Source: Chloroflexota bacterium (GTDB lineage Bacteria; Chloroflexota; Anaerolineae; Anaerolineales; Anaerolineaceae). From it: 64,000 bases of DNA. The position numbers were made by a program, and so were the translations under genes. Below the pieces are notes generated by a model that ran no database searches, was not told where the DNA came from, and saw only the letters and a list, made by a program, of their open reading frames with translations. The stretch spans positions 935,744 to 999,743 of the forward strand of contig SLTK01000009.1 of assembly GCA_004347695.1 (NCBI GenBank), in the 5' to 3' direction. Shown here in pieces: positions 1-8,999 of this stretch. The first letter of the stretch is position 1. Each line of letters starts with the position of its first letter.

Positions 1-84
1 CGCCATGCCGGGTCGGACTGCCGGAACGGGAACATCGGCTATCAAGGTCTGCCCATCGCGCATATTTTTTAAGAGTTGTTTCAT
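1..84 (-). CDS. N-terminus of a zinc-alcohol-dehydrogenase-like oxidoreductase (partial)
   Basis: Only the first 28 codons lie in the window, starting MKQLLKNMRDGQTLIADVPV and running off the left edge. This opening resembles two-domain oxidoreductases that join an alcohol-dehydrogenase-like N-terminus to a Gfo/Idh/MocA domain, often found in surface-polysaccharide clusters. A weak AAGGT ribosome-binding site lies upstream of the ATG. The assignment rests on the N-terminal pattern alone; the catalytic parts are not visible. Confidence 0.45.
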   Translation of the reverse strand, partial: MKQLLKNMRDGQTLIADVPVPAVRPGMA

Positions 85-262
85 TCCGCGACCTTCGAAC
101 TGGAATCGGGACACAAAACGTTCGTCCCTTGCGTTCATTATAAAAGCATTCGTCTAATTTAGGACATAGCCGTCGATCAGAATTTTTCGCACACCGGTCA
201 AGCTTGCAGCCTGACTCAATTCTGTTAACTGAGTTAATTTCCATTCCAAGCCGAAAAATATA

Positions 263-305
263 AACCCCCGCTTACGAAGACCGTTGGGTCTTGTAAGCGG
301 GGGTT
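263..305 (-). terminator. Rho-independent terminator after rny
   Basis: A long near-perfect hairpin is present: AACCCCCGCTTAC pairs with GTAAGCGGGGGTT, and an inner AAGACC/GGTCTT stem continues it. On the minus strand it is followed by an AT-rich tail with a T run. It lies about 20 bases past the rny stop codon and closes the recX-rny unit. Confidence 0.85.
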
Positions 306-326
306 ATGGATGCATTGAGAAATTTA

Positions 327-1862
327 CTAGCGGGCGAACTCGACTGCGCGTGTCTCGCGAATGACGGTAACCTTAATTTGACCGGGGTACTGCATGGTCT
401 CCTCGATCTTCTTGGCGATATCGCGGGCCAGTCGGGTGGAAGCCAGGTCGTCCACATCTTCCGGACGAACGATGATGCGTACTTCACGGCCAGCCTGGAT
501 GGCGTAACTCTGGTTGACGCCTTTGAAGGAATTGGCGATGTCTTCCAGGGCGCGCAGACGCTTGATGTACTGCTCCAAATCCTCGCGTCGGGCTCCAGGA
601 CGGGCGCCTGAAATGGCATCCGCCGATTCGACAATGACCGCCTCGATGGTTTCCTGCTCCACCTCATGGTGATGCGAAGCGATCATGTTCACCACCCGGG
701 CGGGTACGCCGTAGCGTTTGGCAAACTCAGCGCCTATCATGGCATGCGTACCATCGGTATTGTGATCCATTGCTTTGCCAAGGTCGTGCAGCAAACCGCC
801 CATCCGCGACGATTCAGGGTCAGCGCCCAATTCAGCAGCCAACACTGCGGATAATTTTGCGACTTCCACCGCATGGGCCAGTTGATTCTGACCGTAAGAA
901 GTGCGGTATTTCAGGCGGCCAAGCACCTTCAACACCTCGGGGTGCAGCCCGGCCACACCGGCATCGTAGGCAGCTTCTTCGGCGGCCTCGATGATGGTTT
1001 TGTCCACTTCTTTTTGTTCTTCAGCCAGGATCTTCTCGATGTGAGCGGGGTGAATCCGTCCATCGATGATCAGGCGCGCCAGCGACCGGCGGGCAACCTC
1101 ACGGCGGATCGGATCGAAGCAGGAGATGGTCACAGCCTCGGGGGTGTCATCCACGATCACATCCACGCCGGCGGCCTGTTCAAAGGCGCGAATGTTGCGC
1201 CCGTTGCGGCCAACAATGCGGCCTTTCATTTCCTCGTTCGGCAGGGTCACGACGGAGGTGGTCACGCTGACCACGTGATCGGAAGCAACCCGCTGGATTG
1301 ACTCGGTAATCAGCTCACGAGCGCGTTTTTCACCCTCGGAGCGCGCTTCAGCCTCGATCTGGCGGATGATGCGCGCCATATCGTTTCGGGCTTCCTTTTC
1401 AGCTTCCGCAAGCAGCAAACTACGGGCTTCTTCAACAGACATCTGCCCAATTCGCTGCAACTCTTCGACATGCTGCTCATACATCTTCTCGATGTCGTTA
1501 AGGCGTTTGTCCAAAGCGCTCTGGCGCTTATTCAACGTCTGCTCGCGCAGTTCCAGGCGCTCGACGCGGGCATCCAATTCTGCCCGGCGTTTTTGCAGGC
1601 GGTCTTCCTCGCGTGATGTTTCTGCCCGGCGGCGGTTGACCTCATTATCCGCCTCTTGTAGCACTTTCAACGCTTTATCTTTGGCTTCAAGCTCGATCTC
1701 GCGAGCCTTTTCATTCGCGGTCAGCAGCACGGTATCTGCCCGTGACTGCTGATCCTTGAGGAAGCGGTTGGCATAATAGCGCGATATAAAAAAGAAGGCG
1801 ACGGCGAGCAAAATAATGTCGCCTAAGATGATCGAAATGATTAAAATCGGTGAATTTCCCAT
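327..1862 (-). CDS. rny: Ribonuclease Y
   Basis: This is a 511-residue membrane-anchored endoribonuclease that starts bulk mRNA decay. Residues 4-25 form one transmembrane helix, and about 30-195 are a charged coiled coil. A KH RNA-binding domain carries the GRNG loop at 218-221. An HD phosphohydrolase domain has LLHD at 357-360 and a His triplet at 397-399. Length and domain order match the family. It lies 29 bp downstream of recX, probably in one transcript, and is followed by a strong terminator. Confidence 0.97.
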   Translation of the reverse strand: MGNSPILIISIILGDIILLAVAFFFISRYYANRFLKDQQSRADTVLLTANEKAREIELEAKDKALKVLQEADNEVNRRRAETSREEDRLQKRRAELDARVERLELREQTLNKRQSALDKRLNDIEKMYEQHVEELQRIGQMSVEEARSLLLAEAEKEARNDMARIIRQIEAEARSEGEKRARELITESIQRVASDHVVSVTTSVVTLPNEEMKGRIVGRNGRNIRAFEQAAGVDVIVDDTPEAVTISCFDPIRREVARRSLARLIIDGRIHPAHIEKILAEEQKEVDKTIIEAAEEAAYDAGVAGLHPEVLKVLGRLKYRTSYGQNQLAHAVEVAKLSAVLAAELGADPESSRMGGLLHDLGKAMDHNTDGTHAMIGAEFAKRYGVPARVVNMIASHHHEVEQETIEAVIVESADAISGARPGARREDLEQYIKRLRALEDIANSFKGVNQSYAIQAGREVRIIVRPEDVDDLASTRLARDIAKKIEETMQYPGQIKVTVIRETRAVEFAR

Positions 1863-1891
1863 AGATCCAATTCCTCTTTCCAGAGTCAGGT

Positions 1892-2524
1892 TTATTGCTC
1901 AGCGGGACGGCTCTCATCCCAGATCTGGCGCAGAACCGGGGCAATCGTTCCGTAAGAAAAACCTCGGCGGGCTAAGAAACCACCCAGGCGTTTGCGAAAC
2001 ACTTCCCAGTCGAGCCCTTCCAGCCGGCGGGCATATCGAGTGCCTGCCTGGTACGCCAGCTCTGGTTCGTTTTGTGCCTCCGCCAGAGCCTGTTGAATGA
2101 ACTCCTCTCCTACCCCTTTTTGATGTAATTCGTAACGCAGCATACGATGGCTGCGAGGGCGAAAAGTACTGCGATCGTCGATCCACATCCTGGCAAAGCG
2201 GTCATCGCCCACCAACTGCGCCGAGCGCAGCCGTTCCATCACGCCCTCGATGACCTGGGCATCAGCCCCTTTTTCGTACAATTTCTTCGTTACTTCTGCC
2301 TCGGATCGCGGTCGATAAGCAATATAGTGCAACGCTTGCTGGTAAGCTGCTTCTTTGGCATCCAAAGACTGAAGCTCAGTTATTTTTTCTTCGCTCAGTT
2401 CCTGCCCGATATGCAACCATGCTGCGACAATTCGAGCCAGGCCAAATGCAAATTCGCCGTCCAGGTAGATATTTACCCGATTGGGATTGCGTTTTTGGAC
2501 CTTAAGTGCCGTAATCTTACCCAT
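1892..2524 (-). CDS. recX: Regulatory protein RecX
   Basis: RecX binds RecA filaments and modulates recombinase activity. The protein has the typical opening MGKITALKVQKR, a YLDGEFAF segment, and the three-helix repeats of the family, including ALHYIAYRPRSEAEV. The open frame extends upstream to 2551, but the ATG at 2524 matches the usual RecX N-terminus, so I chose it; neither start has a clear ribosome-binding site. The length of about 210 residues is normal. It is probably cotranscribed with rny. Confidence 0.9.
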   Translation of the reverse strand: MGKITALKVQKRNPNRVNIYLDGEFAFGLARIVAAWLHIGQELSEEKITELQSLDAKEAAYQQALHYIAYRPRSEAEVTKKLYEKGADAQVIEGVMERLRSAQLVGDDRFARMWIDDRSTFRPRSHRMLRYELHQKGVGEEFIQQALAEAQNEPELAYQAGTRYARRLEGLDWEVFRKRLGGFLARRGFSYGTIAPVLRQIWDESRPAEQ

Positions 2525-2976
2525 CGAATCCGCATACCGCCAACGCAGCATATCTGGCCTGGCATCAGATGTTGGATTTACAGGTGTCTGGGTTCGCTAA
2601 GACCTTACGGAAAACACAATCCCAGGTCTATACCTTGGCTCGAGTTAACCTGTTTTCAGATTTGCAGTTTTTCACAGAATGCCTTGATTTTTGTTGCTGC
2701 ATGGCACCATACTTTTCAGCGGAACACATCTATTGTGATAGGATTTGAGTTCCCCTGCTCCTGTGAAATGGGCATCTCTGCGCCCGATTAGACTTTTACC
2801 AAACCTCCCGGCGGGAGGGAAAACGCCCAGCTTTATCCAGACGATCTTATTGCCTGAAGACAAACCTCATTCAGCCAGTATGCCAAAGGGGGTTAGTAGT
2901 TCTTTAAGATATTATACTAGATTTTTTAACAGTGTGTTTAAATTTGTTAACTTTTTTGGACACTACGCAAACAAAC
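2525..2976. other. Intergenic region with one small hairpin
   Basis: About 450 bases hold no convincing gene; the open frames here are poor in composition. The only clear structure is a CCTCCC-GGC-GGGAGG hairpin at 2804-2818. On the minus strand it is followed by a short T run, so it may be a weak terminator for the creatininase-family gene. The stretch next to 2900-2975 is AT-rich. Confidence 0.4.
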
Positions 2977-3657
2977 TCAAAACTGGATAAATTCCAATAT
3001 ATCCGCCAGTGCAGCAGCAAACACTTCATCCATGATCTCGCCGGATGCCAGGTAAGCGCCGCCAAACATACCGTCGCCATAGAGCGCACGCGTTTCTTCA
3101 GCATTGGGGACGCCAATCACCTTCGGTGGAATTTTTGCGTCAGCGGGTAAATTGGCAACGCGGGTAAAAGGAAACGCCTCCATCCAATTTGCATGGGCGG
3201 TTTTGAGTTCATGCTTCATGGCAATTGCTTCGATGCTGTGCGACTCCCACCAGGAGTACCAGACAAATTTCAGCCCGTCCATCTCGTTTGCAAGTTCGGT
3301 AAGACGGGTACGCACGCCGCTGTTTCCGCCATGCCCATTCATGATAAATATGCGGCGAAACCCGACCCCGTACAAGGATCTTACAATGTCTTCGACAACT
3401 GCCAAAAAGGTGCTGGTGCGCAAACTGATCGTACCGGGATATGTGGAAAAATAGGGCGAAACGCCGAAATTCAAAGGCGGGGCCACCAGCACACCCGTGC
3501 TGGCGCTGGCTGCGTCTGCTAATGCCTGCGGAATCTTAACATCCGTCAACAAACTGAGGTAGCCATGCTGCTCGGTGGCGCCCAACACCAAAATGATGCG
3601 GTCTTCCTCGGTTAAATAGGATTCGACATCCATCCAGTTCAGTTCTTCGAGTCGCAT
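2977..3657 (-). CDS. Creatininase-family amidohydrolase
   Basis: The protein has 226 residues and belongs to the creatininase/MftE superfamily of metal-dependent amidohydrolases. Visible signatures are GATEQHG near residue 26 (metal site), a YPGTI segment, and NGHGGNSG near residue 105. A GAGGT ribosome-binding site lies 6 bases before the ATG. The gene begins 53 bp after leuS and probably shares its T-box-controlled transcript. The substrate cannot be told from sequence: creatinine, other cyclic amides and peptide-maturation roles all occur in this family. Confidence 0.85.
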   Translation of the reverse strand: MRLEELNWMDVESYLTEEDRIILVLGATEQHGYLSLLTDVKIPQALADAASASTGVLVAPPLNFGVSPYFSTYPGTISLRTSTFLAVVEDIVRSLYGVGFRRIFIMNGHGGNSGVRTRLTELANEMDGLKFVWYSWWESHSIEAIAMKHELKTAHANWMEAFPFTRVANLPADAKIPPKVIGVPNAEETRALYGDGMFGGAYLASGEIMDEVFAAALADILEFIQF

Positions 3658-3710
3658 CGGCTACCTCTTTTGCCTGGTTTTGGTTTGATCATTTTTTCTT
3701 CAGCCAGCAG

Positions 3711-6488
3711 CTAAACAACGATATTGATCAGCTTTCCGGCAACATAGATGATCTGGCGCGGCGTTTTGCCTTCCAGATGCTTCTGGACGACAGGCGACGC
3801 CAGTGTATGCGCCCTGGCGTCCACCTCGCTAATGCCAGCCGGGAGTTGAATCCGGTCGCGAACCTTGCCATTGATCTGCACCACCAGCGTGATCTCGTCT
3901 TCACGCGCGGCTTCCTCATCCACTTTTGGCCAGTTCTGGGTGTGAATCGAGTATGGTTTGCCGATGCGCATCCACAGTTCCTCGGCAACATGCGGGGAAA
4001 TGGGTGCCAGCATCAACAAGTACAGTTCAACTGCTTCCTTCCAGGCGGGCGAATGATACAGCCCTTGCTGTTTGGCTTTGAGCATTTCATTCGCCAGCTC
4101 CATCAGGCCAGAGACAATGGTGTTGAACTCGAATTGTTCGAAGTCGCGGGTGACCGCTTTGAGTGTTTGATGCACTTTCCGGCGCAAAGCCCGGACGGCA
4201 GCTTCATCTTTCGACCCTTCCGGGCCAGGTTCGACGATCATCGCCCAGACGCGGCGTATCCAGCGGTTGACGCCTTCGATGCCGCCCGAACTCCATGGTC
4301 CGCCCTGATCCCAGCGGGAGAAAAAGATCAGGTAAGCGCGCACAGCGTCTGCACCATAGGTTTGTACCAGGTCGTCGGGCGAGAGCACATTCCCGCGGCT
4401 CTTTGACATTTTCTCCGAATCTTCGCCCAATACCATGCCCTGGTTACGCAGTTGCAGCATTGGCTCGTCGCCTTTGGTTATGCCCATGTCGCGGCAGGCT
4501 TTATGGAAGAAGCGGGTGTAGATCAGGTGCATGTTGGCGTGTTCGATGCCACCAGTATAGGTATCCACCGGCATCCAGTAATCATATTCCTTCGGATCAA
4601 ACGGACCCTGCTGGTACTGCGGGCTCAAATAGCGCAGGTGATACCAGGAGGAGCACATGAAGGTGTCCATGGTGTCCGTTTCGCGTTCAGCCGGGCCGCC
4701 GCACACCGGGCAGGTGGTGACCTTCCAGGTGGGGTGCAGCTTGAGCGGCGACTGACCGGTGGGCATCCATTCGACGTCATCAGGTAACAGCACCGGCAAC
4801 TGATCGTCTGGCACCGGCACCGCGCCGTGGGTCGGGCAGTAGATAATCGGGATCGGCGCGCCCCAATAACGCTGGCGCGAGATCAGCCAGTCGCGCAGGC
4901 GATAATTGACGGAATACTTCCCCTTGCCGTTTTCCTCCAACCAGCGAGTAACCTTCTTCTTCGCCTCGCTTCCCGGCGAGCCGCTGAACTCACCGGAATG
5001 GATCATCGTACCGTATTCGGCGTGGGTCAAGATATCCCGGTAAAACTCGCAACCCCACAGCATTTCCATCAGCGTGCGGGCGGAGTTCACGCCGGGGTTG
5101 ATTTCTTTGCACCGACCCAGTATGCGTGCTCCTGAATCAACCGATTCCCAATTCCAAATTCCATTGTCGAAGGTGAACTGCCAGCGGGCGCCCACGATCT
5201 CGTTCCAACTGCCTGATTGTAAGTTTTCCTGCGCAATTTTGACGTAAACATCCACTTTGTCGGCCGGAATGGTCACCTTGACTGCGCCGTTGTTCTCAAC
5301 AAAGGGAATCCCCGCCGCCTGCAGGGCAGCCACAAAACCGGCCGCCATCGTCCCGGCTGGGGCGTAGGATTTGGACATGCCATCAGGACGGTCGATCACC
5401 GGCTGGATTGGCAGCCCGAACTTAATCGCGAAGGCAAAGTCGCGTTCGTCATGCGCCGGGACAGCCATAATGGCCCCGGTACCATAGGTCAGCAGGACGT
5501 AATCCGCAATCCAAACCGGAATTCGGCGGCCGTTGACCGGGTTGATCGCATAACCGCCGGTGAACACGCCGGTCTTTTCCTTGTCGGTGGCCTCGCGCTG
5601 AATATCCGTCATGCGCTGTGTTTCCGCGATATAGCTCTCTACCTGCGCTTTCTGTTCAGCGCTGGTCAGTTTGGCTACCAGGGGATGCTCGGGCGCCAGC
5701 ACCATGAAAGTTGCGCCCCACAGCGTGTCCGGGCGGGTGGTAAAGACTTCCAGCACATCGCCCTGTTCAGTGGTGAAATAGACGGCAGCGCCTTCCGAGC
5801 GCCCGATCCAGTTGGTTTGCAGCGTGCGGACGCGTTCAGGCCAATCGATGGCGTCGTATTTCAACAGCTCATCGGCGTATTGGGTAGTCTTGAAGAACCA
5901 TTGCTCCAGGTTCTTCTTGATCACCGGGGTACCGCAGCGCTCGCAATGCCGGTCTTCGCCCCACACCTGCTCGCGTGCCAGGGTTGTATTGTCATGCGGG
6001 CACCAATCCACCAGCGCAGATTTGCGATAGGCCAGCCCGTGCTTGAACAGTTGAGTGAAAAACCACTGTGTCCAGCGATAGTAATCCGGATCGGCGCTGA
6101 CCGCCTCCCGCCGCCAATCGAACATTGCGCCCAGGCTGCGGAACTGCTTGCGCATTTTCTCGATGTTGGTGTAAGTCCACTGCTTGGGGTGAATGTTGTT
6201 CTTAATGGCGGCATTTTCAGCCGGCAGGCCAAAAGCGTCAAAACCCATGGGGAACAGCACGTTATAACCCTGCATGCGCTTAAAACGCGCGCGGGCGTCG
6301 GGAGGGGTCATGGCGAACCAGTGGCCGATGTGCAGATCGCCGGATGGATAAGGGAGCATGGTGAGCGCATAATGCTTTGGCCTGGAAGGATCGATGTTGG
6401 AATGGTACAGGCCATCATCATCCCACTTCTTTTGCCATTTTCCTTCGATTTCTGCCGGGTTGTAAATCGGGCTATTTGCGTTCGACAT
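3711..6488 (-). CDS. leuS: Leucyl-tRNA synthetase with an extra inserted domain
   Basis: This charges tRNA-Leu. HIGH is at residues 53-56, the CP1 editing domain has TTRPDTLWG near 250 and HDERD near 346, and KMSKS is at 693-697. The ATG at 6488 is preceded by GGAGG at good spacing; an in-frame TTG at 6503 is less likely. The 925 residues exceed the usual 820 or so. The excess is a block at about residues 380-488, between the editing domain and the core. It has a WNEIVGARWQFTF segment that looks like a separate small domain. A T-box leader precedes the gene. Confidence 0.97.
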   Translation of the reverse strand: MSNANSPIYNPAEIEGKWQKKWDDDGLYHSNIDPSRPKHYALTMLPYPSGDLHIGHWFAMTPPDARARFKRMQGYNVLFPMGFDAFGLPAENAAIKNNIHPKQWTYTNIEKMRKQFRSLGAMFDWRREAVSADPDYYRWTQWFFTQLFKHGLAYRKSALVDWCPHDNTTLAREQVWGEDRHCERCGTPVIKKNLEQWFFKTTQYADELLKYDAIDWPERVRTLQTNWIGRSEGAAVYFTTEQGDVLEVFTTRPDTLWGATFMVLAPEHPLVAKLTSAEQKAQVESYIAETQRMTDIQREATDKEKTGVFTGGYAINPVNGRRIPVWIADYVLLTYGTGAIMAVPAHDERDFAFAIKFGLPIQPVIDRPDGMSKSYAPAGTMAAGFVAALQAAGIPFVENNGAVKVTIPADKVDVYVKIAQENLQSGSWNEIVGARWQFTFDNGIWNWESVDSGARILGRCKEINPGVNSARTLMEMLWGCEFYRDILTHAEYGTMIHSGEFSGSPGSEAKKKVTRWLEENGKGKYSVNYRLRDWLISRQRYWGAPIPIIYCPTHGAVPVPDDQLPVLLPDDVEWMPTGQSPLKLHPTWKVTTCPVCGGPAERETDTMDTFMCSSWYHLRYLSPQYQQGPFDPKEYDYWMPVDTYTGGIEHANMHLIYTRFFHKACRDMGITKGDEPMLQLRNQGMVLGEDSEKMSKSRGNVLSPDDLVQTYGADAVRAYLIFFSRWDQGGPWSSGGIEGVNRWIRRVWAMIVEPGPEGSKDEAAVRALRRKVHQTLKAVTRDFEQFEFNTIVSGLMELANEMLKAKQQGLYHSPAWKEAVELYLLMLAPISPHVAEELWMRIGKPYSIHTQNWPKVDEEAAREDEITLVVQINGKVRDRIQLPAGISEVDARAHTLASPVVQKHLEGKTPRQIIYVAGKLINIVV

Positions 6489-6520
6489 GATCTTGTCCTC
6501 CAACGGCTGCCTTGCTTTAA

Positions 6521-6775
6521 CAAAAAATCCCTCGTCCGATCAGGGACGAAGGATGAACTCCGCGGTACCACCCTGGTTGCCCGGGAACATCCCGAACCAC
6601 CTCGATCGCGATAACGGGCGTACCCGATTCTGGCTACTGTTATTTCACCAGAACAGCCTGCCTGATTTTCAGGCGAACAGGCGAGTTCGATCTGGACGCT
6701 CCGCGGGCGCATTGTCGGGCTCACACTTCGCTTTCCCGGCTCGCTGACGGATGATCTACTACTCCTGTCAAGACT
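6521..6775 (-). promoter_or_regulatory. T-box riboswitch (leucine) controlling leuS
   Basis: The minus strand carries the canonical T-box AGGGTGGTACCGCGGAG at 6558-6574. A terminator hairpin follows at 6527-6554, with a T6 run next to the leuS ribosome-binding site. Upstream lie about 200 bases of stem-rich leader. A GAACTC stretch at 6683-6688 offers CTC as a possible leucine specifier codon, in keeping with the downstream gene. Family knowledge says uncharged tRNA-Leu would pair with the specifier and the T-box bulge to favour antitermination. The exact 5' end is not determined. Confidence 0.93.
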
Positions 6776-6779
6776 TTTC

Positions 6780-6817
6780 AAAAAACGAGCCCGGAACTTA
6801 ATTCGATGCTCGTTTTT
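6780..6817 (-). terminator. Terminator after the tRNA-Ala genes
   Basis: A ten-base-pair stem is formed by AAAAACGAGC and GCTCGTTTTT around a 17-base loop. On the minus strand it ends in a run of six T. It separates the tRNA pair from the leuS leader. Confidence 0.8.
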
Positions 6818-6820
6818 GAG

Positions 6821-6893
6821 TGGACCCAGAGGGATTCGAACCCTCGGCCTCCTCAATGCCATTGAGGCGCGCTCCCAGCTGCGCTATGGGCCC
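6821..6893 (-). tRNA. tRNA-Ala (anticodon GGC)
   Basis: A full 73-base cloverleaf is visible. It has acceptor GGGCCCA/TGGGTCC (one G-T pair), a D arm with AGCTGGGA, anticodon stem CCTCA/TGAGG with loop ATGGCAT, and a T arm GAGGG-TTCGAAT-CCCTC. The discriminator is A, and CCA is not encoded, so the 3' end must be added by a nucleotidyltransferase such as the one at 41990. Confidence 0.97.
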
Positions 6894-6957
6894 AGTTTGT
6901 ACACTCGATTGGTAAAGTCCGCTGTTTGCGGGGTGTATTGGGGCTGACTGCCCCCAG

Positions 6958-7030
6958 TGGACCTGAGGGGATTCGAACCCCTGACCTCTTCAGTGCGATT
7001 GAAGCGCGCTCCCAGCTGCGCTACAGGCCC
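6958..7030 (-). tRNA. tRNA-Ala (anticodon CGC)
   Basis: A perfect 73-base cloverleaf is present with acceptor GGGCCTG/CAGGTCC, anticodon stem CTTCA/TGAAG, loop ATCGCAC and T arm AGGGG-TTCGAAT-CCCCT. CCA is not encoded. It lies 64 bases upstream of the tRNA-Ala(GGC) gene and the two differ mainly in the acceptor and anticodon arms, which suggests tandem duplication. Confidence 0.97.
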
Positions 7031-7162
7031 TTTTTCGAGGGTAACGGTATTTTACTTCGAAGCCGATTGCATGTCAAGGACTGCCAAATTCAGCGCTGCC
7101 CGGCAGCCAGCCGGTCACTTCACGCCAAGATTAGGCGTATAATTCGCGCAGGAGAATCACTC

Positions 7163-8266
7163 ATGACCGCTGCCCGCCTTGAACGCCTGTATCAGTTGAT
7201 GTCTTCTACCGGACTGGATGCAATAGCCATAAACCCGGGGCCAAGCCTGTTTTACCTGACCGGGCTCAATTTTCACCTGATGGAACGACCGACCGTGCTG
7301 CTGCTGGCGCCGCCAGCTACCCCGGCGCTGGTCATGCCCGAACTGGAAATGCCTAAAGTGGCATCCGCGCGCCTTCCACTGACCCCCTTTGCGTTCGGCG
7401 ATAACTCACAAACCTGGGACAAGGTGTTCACGCAGGCTGCTGCGGCGCTTCACCTGGATGGGAAACTCGTCGGCGTGGAACCTACCCGTTTGCGCTTTCT
7501 GGAACTCTCTTATCTGAATCAAGCCGCTCCCAAAGCAATTTTTGTCTCCGGGGAAGGCGTTTTTAGCCAGCTCCGTATCCAAAAAGATGCGGAAGAAATC
7601 GCCGCAATGCGGCAAGCAGCCATCATCGCTCAAAAAGCTCTGACCGCCACACTGCCAATGGCGAAACCTGGCGTGACTGAACGCGAGCTGGCAGCAGAAC
7701 TGGCCATTCAACTCTTGCGCGCCGGCTCTGACTCTGAACTGCCCTTCGCCCCGATTGTCGCCAGCGGCCCAAACAGCGCCAATCCCCATGCAGTCCCGAG
7801 CGACCGCAAGGTGGAAATGGGGGATTTATTACTCTTCGATTGGGGCGCCTCCTACCGGGGCTATGCATCCGATATCACCCGGACCTTTGGCGTTGGCCAG
7901 CTTTCCGACGAACTACGCCAGATTTACCAACTGGTCAAAGAAGCCAATGCCGCCGGGCAGGCGGCCGGGCGCCCGGGACTGCGCGCCGGCGACATCGATC
8001 ATGCTGCCCGCGGTGTCATCCAACGCGGCGATTACGGACCTTTCTTCACGCACCGCACCGGACACGGATTGGGCATGGAAGGCCATGAAGCGCCGTACAT
8101 GTTCGCAGAAAACGATCTGCTATTGCAAGAAGGAATGGTATATACCGTGGAACCGGGAATTTACCTGCCCGGTAAAGGCGGCGTGCGCATCGAAGATGAT
8201 ATGGTCATCACCGCTGACGGTGCCGCCAGTTTGACCGATTTTCCACGCGAACTGACCATCCTGTAA
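7163..8266 (+). CDS. M24-family metallopeptidase (Xaa-Pro aminopeptidase/dipeptidase type)
   Basis: This is a 367-residue pita-bread-fold metallopeptidase that cleaves at X-Pro bonds. The creatinase-like N-terminal domain is followed by the dinuclear metal site: DWGASYRGYASDITRTFG supplies two Asp, TGHGLGMEGHE supplies His, and VEPGIY and RIEDD supply two Glu. The ATG at 7163 follows CAGGAG at proper spacing; the frame is open further upstream through the tRNA region and should not be used there. The next gene begins 24 bp downstream. Confidence 0.93.
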   Translation: MTAARLERLYQLMSSTGLDAIAINPGPSLFYLTGLNFHLMERPTVLLLAPPATPALVMPELEMPKVASARLPLTPFAFGDNSQTWDKVFTQAAAALHLDGKLVGVEPTRLRFLELSYLNQAAPKAIFVSGEGVFSQLRIQKDAEEIAAMRQAAIIAQKALTATLPMAKPGVTERELAAELAIQLLRAGSDSELPFAPIVASGPNSANPHAVPSDRKVEMGDLLLFDWGASYRGYASDITRTFGVGQLSDELRQIYQLVKEANAAGQAAGRPGLRAGDIDHAARGVIQRGDYGPFFTHRTGHGLGMEGHEAPYMFAENDLLLQEGMVYTVEPGIYLPGKGGVRIEDDMVITADGAASLTDFPRELTIL

Positions 8267-8290
8267 CATCAACCTCAAGGAATTATCCTT

Positions 8291-8926
8291 ATGGCTCTTG
8301 AAATACATACTTACGCGCTTGGTCCACTGGCCAACAACACCTATGTGATCGTCGAACCCACCACAGGACAGGCAGTAGTGGTTGACCCAACCTTCGACAG
8401 CCGGCACGTCATCGAAGCTGTACAGAAGGCTGGCTGGAAAATCACCCAGGTATGGCTGACCCATGCTCATTTCGACCATACCGCTGGCGCTGCTGAGTTC
8501 ACCCGCCTGGCAAATCCCCCCTTACCCATCGGCCTGCACCCGCTCGACCTGGATCTATTCCACAGCGGCGGGGGAGCCAGTCAATTTGGCGTGGTCATGC
8601 CCGATCTGCCCGAGCCAACCCTGCTTCTTGAGCACGAGCAACTGCTTTCCATTGGCGCGGAGCAAGTGGAAGTGCGGCATACTCCCGGTCACTCTCCGGG
8701 TCACGTCGTGTTCTACCTGCCGCAGGCCAACGCTGCACTGGTAGGCGACCTCATTTTCAAAAATGGAGTCGGACGCACCGATTTAATGGGTGGGAATTCA
8801 ACCCAATTGCTGCGCAGCATCTATAACCAGATATTCTCGCTGCCGCAAGAGACTCGCCTTTTACCCGGCCATGGGCCAGAGACCACCGTGGCAGACGAAA
8901 AAAAATACAACCCTTATTTACAGTAA
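8291..8926 (+). CDS. MBL-fold metallohydrolase (glyoxalase II-like)
   Basis: This 211-residue cytoplasmic protein has the binuclear zinc motif THAHFDHTAG near residue 57. Further metal-site His residues lie in RHTPGHSPGHV, GDLIF holds the bridging Asp, and LPGHGPET near the C-terminus holds the last His. The layout matches hydroxyacylglutathione-hydrolase-like thioesterases more than beta-lactamases. The substrate is not known. An AAGGA site precedes the ATG. It follows the M24 peptidase in the same direction. Confidence 0.9.
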   Translation: MALEIHTYALGPLANNTYVIVEPTTGQAVVVDPTFDSRHVIEAVQKAGWKITQVWLTHAHFDHTAGAAEFTRLANPPLPIGLHPLDLDLFHSGGGASQFGVVMPDLPEPTLLLEHEQLLSIGAEQVEVRHTPGHSPGHVVFYLPQANAALVGDLIFKNGVGRTDLMGGNSTQLLRSIYNQIFSLPQETRLLPGHGPETTVADEKKYNPYLQ

Positions 8927-8999
8927 TCAGTTGCTCTTTGCGGATGACGGTCGCAAACCCGGAGTTTTTGAACTTTTTTCGGTAACAGTTCTTTCCGGC

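Noticed and set aside
2147..2791. Plus-strand open frame of 214 codons opposite recX
   Set aside because: It is mostly the complement of recX, with irregular Cys/His-rich composition. RecX is well supported on the other strand.
5451..6614. Plus-strand open frame of 387 codons opposite leuS
   Set aside because: It is a shadow of leuS, and its end runs through the T-box leader.
8291..8926. Beta-lactamase
   Set aside because: There is no signal peptide, and the motif spacing fits glyoxalase II-like thioesterases.
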